Counted from the stretch's first letter, positions 1 to 11,299 are shown. The stretch is DNA of 64,000 bases from Psoroptes ovis (GCA_002943765.1 PQWQ01000004.1:1240001-1304000); one strand, 5' to 3'. The notes: generated by a model not told the origin, from the sequence alone. Numbers and translations: made by a program.

Positions 1-1485
1 CTTAATGATGATAATGTTTAGCTGATTACCATATTTGGCAAAAATTCCAATTTAATCACATTGGCTAAACATGCACATCGTTATGATTTAAAGTATTCAA
101 AACATCCTCGATTTAATTACCTTTCTATCACATTCCTTTCTCATAATGTATATATTTTCCGTCATTTTAATCAAAAAAAAAGAAAAAAAATTTGTCAATT
201 ATGATTCAGTCAGTCGTTCTTTTCATCAAATGTTGTCATTGTCATGGTCATTATCATTTTTTTTATCAATAAATAAAATTTTTACAAAAAAAAAAAAACT
301 TGTTGTTGTGTCATAAGTTTATTTTCGTGAAAAAAGAAAGTTAATGTCAATCCAAAATTGCGTTCCCCACCACGTATATCTTATATTTATATTTCTTTTT
401 AAATAATAGTATTATTTAAAGATATTATTATTATTATATGAACAACAATAAAAATAAGTAATAAGTAAGTAAGTATAAGCAGCTATCATGAAGTGGTAGT
501 AAAATACTGATGATGAAAATAATAAAATAAAAAAAATCGAATACTAAAGTAATGAAAAGTGTAAAAAAAATGAAATCAAATGAATCGATATTTATGTTTG
601 AAAATATATTAGATTGTCCGATAAGTTCTTGCCGATTTTCTCATTATTCGCTAGGATATAAACGGCAAAAACTTTTAGGACAGCCTAATATAAATAAATA
701 TAAATATAAACTTGATTATAAAATAAAATATCGAAGAAAAATAAAAAAAAACTAATTTAATTTGTATTATCATATACATATGTGTGTGTAGTAATACATA
801 CATAATACAAAAGTGGATGAGTTTGGATTGAAAAGAGCCCGAAAAAAAATATAAATGAAAACATTAAATGATAATGAATAAATAAGTTTTTAAAAATAAA
901 TAAATAAACGAATAAGTCTTAGTATAAGTAATAATAATGATAATACAGGATATAGTTTTGAAAGGATATCCGTTTAATAATGTACGGCTATCAATAAATG
1001 TTTAGGATAGGACATCATTCAACAAAAAAAAATGATGCTTAATGGACATTGATTGTGTGTGTTAAATAGATTTACATTTATATTTATATATTTTTCAATT
1101 CAATGAATTTTGAATTGAAAACATTGAATTTCTTCGTGTTTGTTATTAATATACATTGAAAACTCACTGAACATTGTCTGAACACACAGTGTTTGTGAGT
1201 GAAATCTGAAATTTAAATTTGATTCGATTTGATTAATTAGAAATGTTCTTGGAAATATAATTATCATTTGAAGAGATCATCATCATCATCATCAAAAGCT
1301 TTCAAATGTCAATGATTATTATTATTTCCTAAGATGTCATTTTTGATTATAATCAAATGAATCAAAAAATTGAATTTATTTAGAATCTAAGCATTTGAAT
1401 TCGTTATTTTTCGCTATTCGATGTCAAATTTAATTCAAGATAATATGAATTGAGACAAGTTTCAATAATAATAGTTAATACTCAC
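1..1485. other. AT-rich non-coding, presumed intron of the leftward gene
   Basis: This stretch lies 3' of the splice donor of the minus-strand exon at 1486-2134, so if that exon is real it is intronic. It holds homopolymer A/T runs, ATT and ATAA microsatellites and one palindromic element (609-688). I see no ORF with protein-like composition. Confidence 0.4.
609..688 (+). mobile_element. 80-bp palindromic MITE, core type A
   Basis: Inverted tips TTAGATTGTCCGATAAG and its diverged partner ending CAGCCTAA are flanked by TA on both sides. The non-palindromic centre (GATATAAACGGC-like) gives plus orientation. Tips resemble mariner inverted repeats. It has no coding capacity. Confidence 0.85.
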
Positions 1486-2134
1486 CAATCTTGGCTATCG
1501 ATGGTGCTAAATATGAAGTGGATGAAGATGATGATATTGATGATGTTGAATGATGTTGCTGTTGTTGTTGTTGTTGTTGTAATGAAATACCAATCAATGA
1601 TAATGATGTTGATAATGTTAATCCATTGATATGATGATGATGATGCTGATAATAATACGATTGATAATTGATAGCTTCAACCATTATAAATTTTTGATTC
1701 ATTATTAACAAAAATGATGATGGTGATAATAATAATAATAATAATAATTGTAATAGTAATGATGATTGAAAAATTTGATTTTTATGACATTTTAGATTCA
1801 AATTTAAACGTTTCAATAACAGCAATAATAATAGAAATGATGATAATAATAATTTAATAATTTGATCAATATTAATATAATTTTTGAATATAATTTGAAG
1901 AATATTGAAATTATTTATATTTTCACATGAATAATAATAATAATATTTACAACGAAAAAATTTCATTATCATTGATTTGATTATTATTATTGTTATAATT
2001 ATAAATATAATTATAATTATAAATGTTAGCAATAATAATAATATTATCGATATTGAAATTGAAGCAAATAATATGAATAATTCAATTATTATTCTAAAAT
2101 TCATCATCATCACCACCATCATCATCATTGTCAT
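1486..2134 (-). CDS. Low-complexity first coding exon (partial gene, runs left)
   Basis: The minus-strand frame is open from upstream of 2215, and its first ATG is at 2134. Translation begins in Met/Val/Ile runs, passes through a hydrophobic Leu-rich stretch (residues about 120-143 of this exon, SSLLLQLLLLLLLSPSSFLL) that could be a signal peptide, then His, Gln (eight in a row) and Ser tracts, and ends ...APSIAKI-G. The last exon base is 1486, followed by the donor GTGAGTATT at 1485-1477. The intron is phase 1. A downstream Met at 1966 is an alternative start. Many codons come from ATT, GTT and ATC microsatellites, so composition alone does not prove coding; the donor and the likeness of its end to the exon at 48601-50413 are the main support. 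Product unknown. A mature N-terminus ending in [K/R]IG would fit ANF-receptor-type extracellular domains such as glutamate receptors, but this is a guess. Confidence 0.4.
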
Positions 2135-5100
2135 TATCTGTGTACATTTTTGGATATTATTATTATTATTATCATTGTCATTACTACTGTTATAATAATA
2201 ATAATAGCTTTTCAATTTATAATTTTCATTTTCATTCCATTATTTCTTCGTTTAGTTTAGTTTTACATTTGTTTTTGAATTTGAAAATCGATGCTCGTCT
2301 TCGAAAATTTCGCTTGAATATAATTCTATTGGAAATTTGAATGTTTTATTCACGGGAAAAAATGAAAAAAAATGAAATTATTTCAATTTTTTTTATTCAA
2401 AAAAAAAAAAATCCATAATCTTGGAATTTAAATTGGCTGCATTTGTCTCCAAAGAAAAAAAAATATTATCGGTTAAGTTTAAGTTTATTTTATTTTCTTA
2501 AGAAACAATAACCGAAGAAAAAAAATGAAAACACTTAAAGTTTTGAATAGGTGGGTGTTGTTTAGTCATGTTGATGAAATAAAGTAGAAAAAAAAATTGC
2601 TGAATAATCTAAAGATTATTACTTCCAAAAGAAATGAAAACAAAGAAAAAAAGCTACTAGGTTGTCCCATAAGTTCTTGCCGGTTTCCCAATGATTTTAC
2701 ACGATATTACCGGCAAGAACTTATGGGACAGTTCAATATATGAATAACCACAAATAAGCAGCAGCAGCAACGAAAACAAATGATCATAAGCTTCTTAGAT
2801 TTTTTTCCGAATATTTTTTCTTGTTTTGAATTCATTTCTAAATTCAATTCCAAATTCAATTGAAAAAAGATGAAGAGACTAAGGAATTCATTTAGTATTC
2901 ACTGATAATTCAATTCCTATGAATTCTTATTCTCATAATAATAATGATGATTATCAATAAGATATGAGCAAAAAAAAAGAAAAAGAAAAATCCAGATGTT
3001 ACAAAAAGGTTATCATTATTTTCGATTATTTTTTTATTTTTATTATTATTATTATCATAATAATTATGCTGATATCGGATTGATTTTCAATTATTATTAT
3101 TATTATTATTATTATTATCTATTATTTATTATTGAATTATTGATTCATTTTCGGTATCGAATATAAAATTCAAATACAAAAAAAAATATATTTTAAGAAT
3201 TGTAAAATATTACAAGCAATATTAAATTACATTATTATTATTATATAATACAACACAGATTAATAATATTAGATTAATAATATTGAAATAAAAACAATGA
3301 ATGATTTTTGAAGAAAAAAAAATTCAATAAAATTGAATTAATTTTTTCGGTAATTTTTTTCAAATTTAAAACAAAAAAAAAAAAATCTCAAAACAATAGT
3401 CTTAGAATCTAATGAATAATTTGAGAGGCGAATTTTACACAAAAAAATTCACGAACCACTTTTCCAATGAAAATCTTTTCATAATTTCAATATTCATTTG
3501 TATATTCTTCATTCATTTATATATTAATCATATTCATATGCGTGTACATTTTCATATTACGCACGATTTGTTATTTATTTATTATTCATTACTATTGAAT
3601 ATGTGTACATGAATGAATGAATGAATGTATTAACGATCGAATGGTTTAATGAATCGTTATTCGCTTTGTCTTTTGTGCTTTGTTTTTTTGCCTGTAATTT
3701 TTTGGCTTGAGCTTCATATAACCGTAATACCAACGAAGAAACAGAAGAATCGAATAAATGAATGAATAATAACCATCATAATTATCATTATTATTATTAT
3801 GAATTTCATTTTTTTCGATTTGTTTCATTTGTTTCATCTGATTCTTCTGATTTCTGCCTAAAAAAACATTTAGCAGAAATCATCTGATTTAATTTTAACG
3901 AAAAAACAAAAAATAAGCCAAAAGAGAAAAACCTCATAGACATATTAAATCCTTAAAGATGCATGTTAAACATACATTTGAAGACCCTTGGAGAATCAAT
4001 CTTAATGATTTTTTTTCTTTCATTTCGTTTCTTTATATATCTTTCACTCATAGCTTTCTAACCAGTGTTCAACACGAATACCCATTCAAAATATTGTTAA
4101 TCTCCTTGTAATTCTATGAGAAAAATTTTTTCATTTCATTTCATTTGATTTCATTTTTTTTCTCCGAATGAAATTCTTAACATCAAATAATACCATTTCA
4201 AGATCAGAACATAATCATTTGAGCATCATCAGATCAAAGTAATGTGAAATGATCATTTCTGCTTAGGAAGAGAATAAGAAATCTTCCAAATACCAATCAC
4301 TGGTGCATCAATAAGCAATCGGAGATATCGGATTTAATGATCAAAAGATATTTGTTTTAAAATATCGATAATGATAATAACAATAATGATAGGTCTTTAC
4401 ACACTGTATGTGTGTGTGTAAGGCCATGCATAAATTTGCGGTAAACATATCTCGAAAATAATTCAAGGATTTGGGTCGTTTTTCATATTTTTTCCGAGAA
4501 ATCATTTCGTACAGATCATAATCGATTTCTCATTGGTTCCTTGGTTTTCACTCAGTTTCCAGTTTCACATAGGGTCTTCACCAAGGAGAAATCCTTGTTC
4601 GGTTCTCGAAAATAATCAAAACGAAGATAATTTCTTAAAATCAAAGAAAGTCAAAGAAAAAGTCAATTTTATAACACTTCAATTATTGAATCTCCAATAA
4701 AATTTCAAAATTTCAGATACGTGACAGAATATTTTTGCACGTTTTCTTCGAAATTTTTTTTTGTTTTTCAAAGATTTTCTTCCTGATTTTTCCAAGTACA
4801 GCAAGATGCTTGGCTGTTCAATTCATTGAATTGGATGCTACGGCATTCAACATTTTTATAATTAAAATTTCTTGGAATTTTGATTATTTTGAAAAATTTT
4901 CCGGCATCAGACACTTTTGTTCAGTTATTCAATAAAAACAAATGTGAAAAATCACTGAGAATTTAAAGGGAAAAATGTACGATTCCTCACCATTTTCTAC
5001 CTGGAATTACTTTTAAATTCTATGGAAAATAATTTACAAATAAACAAATGATTCAAAACACGCACCAAGCGTGTTGGAATTCTTTGAAACTCATTTATTT

Positions 5101-5743
5101 TCTTCAAAAAATTCATTGAAATTCATTCATTTATTTTTTCAATGAAAAATTTCATGTCATGAAAATGAATTTTGAAAAAAGTAATAATTCTTCTTCTTCT
5201 TCTTCATCGTCATCTGCTGCTGTATTTTATTTATTTCATTTATTTTCGCATCCATGATCGATTGATTTTAGTCATGAAATATATTCATGAGAATATTCAA
5301 AATGACTGTGATAAAACACGAGGAATTGTGCCCGAAAAAAAAAATCAATGAAACACAAAATGAATCAAATGAACCAATGAATCAAATGTGAAAATTGGAG
5401 AAAAATTTAAAACAAATTTAAAACATTTCAAATTTCAAAAATTTAAAATTGATTTGTATTTAAATGTTTCCTTTTTCCATTATCACAATTTTTCATCATT
5501 TCAAAATAATTTTTCAAAAATAATAATAATTTTCAACACGAATACACACATCATAAATGGTTGATTGGCCAACTATATAAAAATTGGAAATAAAACAAAA
5601 TGAAATTTTTTGACTCGTGATGGTATAAACAATGATATCATTGATATTGTATTGATATACATCGATACATTGATACATTGATTCATTGACACGCACACAG
5701 GCCCATACACATTGACAAAATGTCAAAGAGTTACCTAGAATAA
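2135..5743. other. AT-rich intergenic/upstream region
   Basis: No gene is supported here. It contains ATT microsatellites (for example 3090-3120), (ATGA)n near 3610-3627, a short imperfect hairpin at 3848-3882 and one palindromic MITE (2657-2736). It would include the 5' region of the leftward exon at 1486-2134, but I see no clear core promoter. Confidence 0.5.
2657..2736 (+). mobile_element. 80-bp palindromic MITE, core type A with CCCATAAG tips
   Basis: The tips read TAGGTTGTCCCATAAGTTC and its complement, while the centre (GATTTTACACGATATTAC) is that of core type A. It thus mixes type-C tips with a type-A centre. TA follows at 2737-2738; the left base is changed to C. Confidence 0.83.
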
Positions 5744-6101
5744 CGGCCCCTGGAAAAAAATCGGAATAAAAGTTATCGCATCATGTTTTTGGTCAATAGA
5801 GATGAAAAAAAGTCAATGACGGTCACCAACAATTCTTGACCCTTCCGGTCCAAAAAGGGGGTCAAAAGTCAATAATTGCTATATCTCGGCCGTTTTAAGA
5901 GGTGAACTCTCAATTTTTTCAATAATTAAAGATTATCTAGTTATTAATCATTCGTGAAAATATCATTGCTTAACATGATCGGCAAACCGAAATATATCCA
6001 TTTGAAGTTACCATTGTCATTATCATATGGGCTGCCAGTTGACGTGTACACGTCAAAACTGAAGTGCTCGGTGATTCGCTCAACAACTGTTTAAATAGTC
6101 G
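5744..6101. repeat. Left terminal inverted repeat (358 bp)
   Basis: It matches the reverse complement of 10024-10381 over its whole length, base for base wherever I compared. It starts CGGCCCCTGG and ends ...TTTAAATAGTCG. It includes a 14-bp perfect palindrome GACGTGTACACGTC at 6041-6054, a candidate binding site for the element's own zinc-finger protein. Confidence 0.95.
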
Positions 6102-6127
6102 TATTTAATACAAGTATTTGTAAGTCT

Positions 6128-6457
6128 ATGATATTTTGGCTATTGTTGGTTCAACTTTTCCTCTTCCCACTTGGTCTTCAAAGGTTTGCTATCAAAAATC
6201 GTAAAAATGATTGTCATAAAACATTAAAGACAAAGATGATTAAAGGAAATTGCCGAAAACGACATACAGAGCTAATGACCAAAGGATTAGAGGCCTCGCC
6301 TAAAGGACTACACAATGATCATCAACTTTTCATTTTCCTATTTGAGTTTGTCTTAAATAAACATAAAAACTGTGATCAAACAATCACATTCCTAGGCCAT
6401 CAAGGACCTGAAGATTTTCTTCGACAATCGTGGGATAAACCCTTGGGCATATATTGA
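6128..6457 (+). CDS. Unrecognised 109-aa ORF inside the transposon
   Basis: ATG at 6128 lies just inside the left TIR. The first 17 residues are hydrophobic (MIFWLLLVQLFLFPLG) and could be a signal peptide or membrane anchor. The rest is basic in its first half (KNRKNDCHKTLKTK) and ends in GHQGPEDFLRQSWDKPLG. Composition is protein-like and less AT-driven than the surroundings. It is followed by two further open stretches in other frames (to 6771 and to 6968), so it may be exon 1 of a spliced accessory gene of the element. I do not recognise a domain and assign no function. Confidence 0.4.
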   Translation: MIFWLLLVQLFLFPLGLQRFAIKNRKNDCHKTLKTKMIKGNCRKRHTELMTKGLEASPKGLHNDHQLFIFLFEFVLNKHKNCDQTITFLGHQGPEDFLRQSWDKPLGIY

Positions 6458-6531
6458 AAGTATAATGAGAATTTTCGAGAATTCTTTTTCTTTTGATTAA
6501 ATACTTTAATTATTTCTATTATTTAAATCTC

Positions 6532-6771
6532 ATGATTTTCTATAATTCTCCTTTATTTTTCCATATTTGCTGTGAGACAATGAGGAATGAGTCGGTAGGC
6601 AAAATGGACAAAGAAATTGTTGAACTGGTGCCAGAAGGAATTAGTGAAATAGCGGCAAATGAATTGTCAAAGAGAAAGATTATAGCAGCGTCAGACAAGA
6701 TAATGGAACTGGCGCTAGAAAGGATTAACATATGGCTAAGACCTCAAGCTAATACCTTGATAGGTAAATAA
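6532..6771 (+). CDS. Unrecognised ORF, possible exon of an accessory gene
   Basis: The open frame has its first ATG at 6532. A possible acceptor (GCTGTGAG) at about 6574 precedes an ATG-containing, helix-rich and charged segment (KMDKEIVELVPEGISEIAAN, then ELALERINIWLRP). A possible donor, GATAG-GTAAAT, has its GT at 6764-6765. The charged, alternating pattern is unlike the I/F/Y/N-rich noise ORFs elsewhere. It could be a second exon of a gene starting at 6128, but the exact joins cannot be settled by eye and no homologue is recognised. Confidence 0.35.
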   Translation: MIFYNSPLFFHICCETMRNESVGKMDKEIVELVPEGISEIAANELSKRKIIAASDKIMELALERINIWLRPQANTLIGK

Positions 6772-6785
6772 TAGATAGATAATTT

Positions 6786-6968
6786 TTGCATAGCTATTGG
6801 GTCGGTATCAAAGACACAAACAATCGTCTCCATGGGCCGAGCCTAATAGAATTGACTTTTCACACAGGTGCGAGGCTTGTGACATTATTATACATATTCC
6901 CTACAAACACACAATCAAAACACATTAGATTTTATGAAATGACACGATACACATCGAATATTAGCTGA
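6786..6968 (+). CDS. Unrecognised open frame, possible last exon of the accessory gene
   Basis: The open frame begins just after a TTTTTGCATAG acceptor-like site and ends at a stop at 6966-6968. Translation includes YWVGIKDTNNRLHGPSLIEL and THTGARL-like segments, with normal amino-acid diversity. It has no ATG near its beginning, which suits an internal or terminal exon. The gap to the preceding donor-like site is only about 26-30 bases, too short for an ordinary intron, so the gene structure here is uncertain. Confidence 0.25.
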   Translation: MHSYWVGIKDTNNRLHGPSLIELTFHTGARLVTLLYIFPTNTQSKHIRFYEMTRYTSNIS

Positions 6969-7284
6969 TTTCGTCAAATTCGACAAATAAAGTATTTTAT
7001 AATTAAAAACCGAACCGCTCTATCGCTATGCAGAATCATTGAACTTGATAGAAAATTGAAGTATCATTACACATGTTTCTCCATTTTCATATTTTTCTAA
7101 TATAATATTATATTTCGATTTTTACCTGACCATGTCGCTTCATCATTTTAATTATTCCCTTTTCAATGAATCATTCTCACTCTTTTGCATTTACTTACAA
7201 TTTGGTCTTTTCAATACCGAAATTATCGATGGGCTGAGTCTAACAAATTAAGCCTAACCAAGTCGAAGGACCTGTGAAATATTG

Positions 7285-7292
7285 TATAAATA
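7285..7292 (+). promoter_or_regulatory. TATA box for the transposase gene
   Basis: TATAAATA lies 64 bases upstream of the transposase ATG (7356). An initiator-like TTTCATCC follows about 30 bases downstream (near 7311-7318), the normal TATA-to-start spacing for RNA polymerase II. Confidence 0.5.
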
Positions 7293-7355
7293 AGCATAAA
7301 AACAAACACATTTCATCCATTTCACGATTCCAACACATTGTTGCAATTTGTCAAA

Positions 7356-9816
7356 ATGTCCGAACAAAAAATATCGATTCGCGGAAAGCATTGTGCTATC
7401 TGCAAAAAACTATTACAATATAAAATTAATAGATATAATAAACATGTCAAAGATGAAGAATATATCGAAAAAGTCCGCATAGCAACGGGCAAAACGATTA
7501 AAATCAATGATTTTGTTTGTTCCTCATGTTACTCGAAGGTATCTAAAATTCACTCACTTCGAAGAAAACAAGAATCTGAAACATCAGCTTCAAGTGACCC
7601 ACAGCCATCAGCTTCAAGTGACTCACAGCCACCAGCATCAAGAGACCCACAGCCATCAACATCAAGAGACCCACAGCCATCAGCTTCAAGTGACTCACAG
7701 CCACCAGCATCAAGAGACCCACAGCCATCAACATCAAGAGACCCACAGCCATCAGCTTCAAGTGACTCACAGCCACCAGCATCAAGAGACCCACAGCCAT
7801 CAACATCAATGGCAGAAATAACACCAAGTGATCCGATATCAACACCATATAGCGAATCGGATTTTTCATCTCCAATCAAATCACAATCTTCAATAACTTC
7901 AGATGAATCATACATTTATGAAGAAAAAGATGACGATTTGATTGAAGTCCCGCATGTACGATGCATTTCGACACACAGGTATTGTTTCATTTGTGGAAGT
8001 GAGACGAGTTTGAGACTCGTACCACCCGAAGCACGTTTACAAGTTTTTAAACAGCGTAAACTAATAATTCCTAAGGGAAACCGCTGCTGCCCAGGTCATT
8101 TGGTTCACAATGTTTTATATCGAAAAGACATGTATAAAATCGAAATACATCAACTTTCGACGTTAATAGAAAGCGAAGATTACTTCTACCTTCTTCATGG
8201 TTCAGATGTGGCACACAGAGAGCGAATCAACGATGATAACATCTATGATTTGACAGGTAATTATCATTATTTGGCTTTTTAGTATGTTGAATATATGATT
8301 CAAATGAATTTTTTTTGTCTAGGTCACACAATGGACCAAATTGACGGCCTCTGTTCCAAAATCAAATCGATGAGGAACACGCCCAAGAGATCAATTAAAA
8401 ATGCAATGATTGCATTTTTGATAAAATTAAAGACCGGTCTACCAAATAAAATAGTTGCAACGATGTTTGACAAGAACATGACTGAAAACAATATCATGAA
8501 TCAGATCGATGCAATATTGAATGCATTCGAAACAGATATATTGTCAACGTCATTTGGATCTGGTAATCTGGACCGAGATTGCCTGATCAATGAACATACA
8601 TCATTGATGGTGCACAAATTGTGCGATAATGTTGATGGAAGATTGGTGATCATTTGTGATGGCACTTATTTACGCCATCAAAAGTCGTCAAACAACATTT
8701 ATCAACGCAAGTCCTATTCGGGTCAAAAAATGACAAGCCTGTGCAAACCATTTACGGTATGCACGACTGATGGCTTCGTCATAGACCTATACGGACCGTA
8801 TTATGCACGCGACAATGATGCAACTATTTTAAGAAGAATCCTCGAAAACCCAAATGGATTGCCCCGACTCTTAAGAAAAGGTAAGTGTTCAAATATACAT
8901 ATTTTTTTGAATGTTCTCAATTAATTCTATGCTACTTTTAACAGGAGATATTTTTGTTTTGGATCGAGGATTTCGTGATGTTCGGTCTTTTTTGGAACAG
9001 TCTGGTTATCAGGTAATGATGCCAGCATTGAAAGGCCAACGGAATCAGTTAACAACAACTGAATCCAATCAGTCACGCTTTGTTACCAAAATCCGTTGGC
9101 CAGTAGAAGCAGTGCATGGAGTCATAGCTCAAAAATATAAGCTTCTACATCACCAATTTCTGAATCAATCGCTGCCGAAAGCATCGACGTATTGCAGAAT
9201 CGCTTGCTATCTGGTGAACAATTTTTGTAAGCGATTCACGAGCGATAAGGACAATGTTGATGTAATTGTGCTGCGAATGTTTAAAATGAATTTAACCAAC
9301 AACGATCTTGGTCAATATGTTCTAGATAATAATCTCAATTATAAAAAGAACATATTCATCAGCATGGGGAGCAATGATCTTGCAGATTTTCCGCAATTAT
9401 CGCTAGAACAATTGATAATATTTTTCACTGGGTCATATCAACTATCACAATCGATAACATACCTGGGAGAAATGCTATCTGACAATGATCAATTGCTGAT
9501 AGAAAAAATGGTGGGTGATATGTCTTTGATTCGATGGGTGGTTCGATCGAGGCATATCAATTCAAAGACCTACCGGGTTTATGTAAAATATCTACCGAAT
9601 GGCCATGACCTTGATTCAATATTAGGCCATTATTGTACTTGTGCCAACGGGAACCGAACCATTGGTTCGTGTTCACATGTCGCAGCTCTGATTTTTTATC
9701 TGAGTTTTGGCAAGTACGAAAACCGGAGATTCCTCCCAGCCGAGGCTCTGACAAACATCTTCGATCATAGCGGTCCAATGGTTTTTGATGATAACGAAAG
9801 TGATATCGAAGAGTGA
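7356..9816 (+). CDS. DDE transposase with HTH and C-terminal SWIM zinc finger (3 exons)
   Basis: Exons are 7356-8256, 8323-8880 and 8945-9816. Introns of 66 and 64 bp have GT..AG ends, and both joins fall inside a Gly codon, giving 776 aa. ATG 7356 has a good context (AAAATG). Residues 13-58 hold CxxC...CxxC (C13, C16, C55, C58), probably DNA-binding zinc ligands. Residues about 80-150 are Ser/Pro/Gln repeats. A second Cys/His cluster (CFICG...RCCPGH, about 208-250) follows. Residues about 325-350 look like the HTH that precedes DDE_Tnp_4 cores. Candidate catalytic acids are D413 (CDGTY), D493 (LDRGF) and E541 (VEAVHG), with D466 nearby. The C-terminus has CxC-x9-CxH at C717, C719, C729 and H731, a SWIM finger. 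It should cut and paste this element by binding the TIRs. No disabling lesion is seen. The superfamily is uncertain. Confidence 0.88.
7590..7806 (+). repeat. 72-bp in-frame tandem repeat in the transposase
   Basis: Three copies of a 72-bp unit (copy marker CAGCTTCAAGTGACTC at 7609, 7681 and 7753) encode 24-residue Ser/Pro/Gln/Asp repeats of the pattern PSASSDSQPPASRDPQ plus a variant. Copies are nearly identical, with sub-repeats of 24 bp. It forms a flexible linker between the two Cys clusters. Confidence 0.9.
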
Positions 9817-10023
9817 TTTTTCTTTGTAAATATTTTTCTTTCTTAATTTTTTTTTAAATATTTTTTCTTGTAAATATTTCTTTAGATATATATTTTAGAT
9901 AATATAGGGTGGCTGTTAAATGGTGGTTTATGTCCTGTGGTTGCCGAAATGTCATTAAATGATTATGCTCGGGCTTAAATGGTCATCAATTGATGATGAA
10001 CATAGAAGTGCTTGTGCTCTAAG
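9817..10023. other. 3' non-coding part of the transposon
   Basis: An AT-rich stretch between the transposase stop and the right TIR. No canonical AATAAA is obvious. A moderately GC-richer piece (9905-10020, around GGTGGCTGTTAAATGGTGG) precedes the TIR. Confidence 0.5.
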
Positions 10024-10381
10024 CGACTATTTAAACAGTTGTTGAGCGAATCACCGAGCACTTCAGTTTTGACGTGTACACGTCAACTGGCAGCCCATAT
10101 GATAATGACAATGGTAACTTCAAATGGATATATTTCGGTTTGCCGATCATGTTAAGCAATGATATTTTCACGAATGATTAATAACTAGATAATCTTTAAT
10201 TATTGAAAAAATTGAGAGTTCACCTCTTAAAACGGCCGAGATATAGCAATTATTGACTTTTGACCCCCTTTTTGGACCGGAAGGGTCAAGAATTGTTGGT
10301 GACCGTCATTGACTTTTTTTCATCTCTATTGACCAAAAACATGATGCGATAACTTTTATTCCGATTTTTTTCCAGGGGCCG
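10024..10381. repeat. Right terminal inverted repeat (358 bp)
   Basis: Reverse complement of 5744-6101 with no mismatch noticed. The palindrome GACGTGTACACGTC recurs at 10071-10084. The outer end is ...CCAGGGGCCG. Confidence 0.95.
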
Positions 10382-10570
10382 CATCACTCTATGTTATTAT
10401 AGGAAACTCTTTAAAATACAATTTTTTTCCCATTTCAATTTCAATCATTTATTATCATTATTTGCCCAGAAATATTATTATTATCATTGGTACTTGTTTT
10501 TTAACTGATTCAGCAAAAAAAAAAAATTAAATAAAATTGAAATGAAATTAAAATTGAATTTATAATAATA

Positions 10571-10649
10571 TTAGGTTGTCCGAAAAGTTTTTACCGATTT
10601 TCAAATGTTTTTCAAACAGTAAATCGGCAAAACTTTCAGGACAACCTAA
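10571..10649 (+). mobile_element. 79-bp palindromic MITE, core type B
   Basis: Tips TTAGGTTGTCCGAAAAG and its complement are flanked by TA. The centre CAAATGTTTTTCAAACAG is shared with the copies at 18463 (inverted) and 22659, and more distantly with 61073. Confidence 0.88.
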
Positions 10650-11299
10650 TAAAATATATTAAATTTGAAGAAAAATTTTTCAATTGTTTTTTGTTAAGAA
10701 GTTTTTCTTTTAGTTCACTTTTTCTCTTATTCTTTGATTATTGAAGAGCAGCAACCAATGAATGATGAGTGAATGGCATTACACAATCAATGGATGAATG
10801 CCGAACGATTCGGCATTGAAAAATGAATGAATGAATGAATGAATAAATAAATATCCGGAGATGCCGGAATTTGTGGCCAAAAAAAAATGAAAAAAATTTT
10901 TGAAAATTTTGAAATTGAAAGAACAAGATAGAATTGAAAGAATAACCTCACGAAATAAACCCTGAAGAACTGAACGAAATAATTATTTGCTTGCTTGCTT
11001 GTTGTTGTTTCTAAGATGATAATTGAGTTGTTTTATTTTCTTTAAATTTAAAGAAAAATTGAATTCAATTTCATTTCTTCATCTTTTATCATTCTTTTGA
11101 ATCAAACAATAATTGAATTGAATTTTAAATTATTGATTATCATTATTATTTGATAAGAATTCGAACAATTTTCGCTCAAATTGAATTTCATATTCTTTGT
11201 TACTTCTGTAATTTCAAGAATTTTGAATTGAATTTTTCCCGCAAATTATCATCGAAAAAAAAACAGGATTCCGATTCCAATCAATTGATTGGTAACATA

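Larger units (their letters stand above)
5744..10381 (+). mobile_element. Complete DDE/SWIM DNA transposon with 358-bp TIRs
   Basis: About 4.6 kb bounded by long inverted repeats beginning CGGCCCCTGG. It encloses a three-exon DDE transposase on the plus strand and a cluster of small unrecognised ORFs at 6128-6968. The near identity of the two arms, intact reading frames and clean GT..AG introns point to a recent, possibly active copy. The transposase core resembles the DDE_Tnp_4 group (PIF/Harbinger and ISL2EU/IS4EU relatives), while a SWIM finger is better known from MULE transposases, so the superfamily is left open. I find no convincing target-site duplication at the TIR ends. An imperfect outer inverted repeat (5725-5743 and 10393-10412) suggests the true ends may lie slightly further out. 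Confidence 0.9.

Noticed and set aside
2128..2340. Open frame antisense to the low-complexity exon
   Set aside because: It is a read-through of ATT/ATC microsatellites giving Ile, Tyr and Asn runs, with no ordinary protein sequence.
6765..6790. Intron joining two accessory ORFs of the transposon
   Set aside because: GT and AG signals are present, but about 26-30 bases is too short compared with the 64- and 66-bp introns of the transposase.
7507..7915. Three further frames over the transposase repeat (both strands)
   Set aside because: They are open only because the 72-bp repeat is a multiple of three and lacks stops in several frames. The plus frame with Cys clusters before and after it is the real one.
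9557..9778. Minus frame over the SWIM-encoding exon
   Set aside because: Shadow of the transposase exon 3; no start context or splice support.
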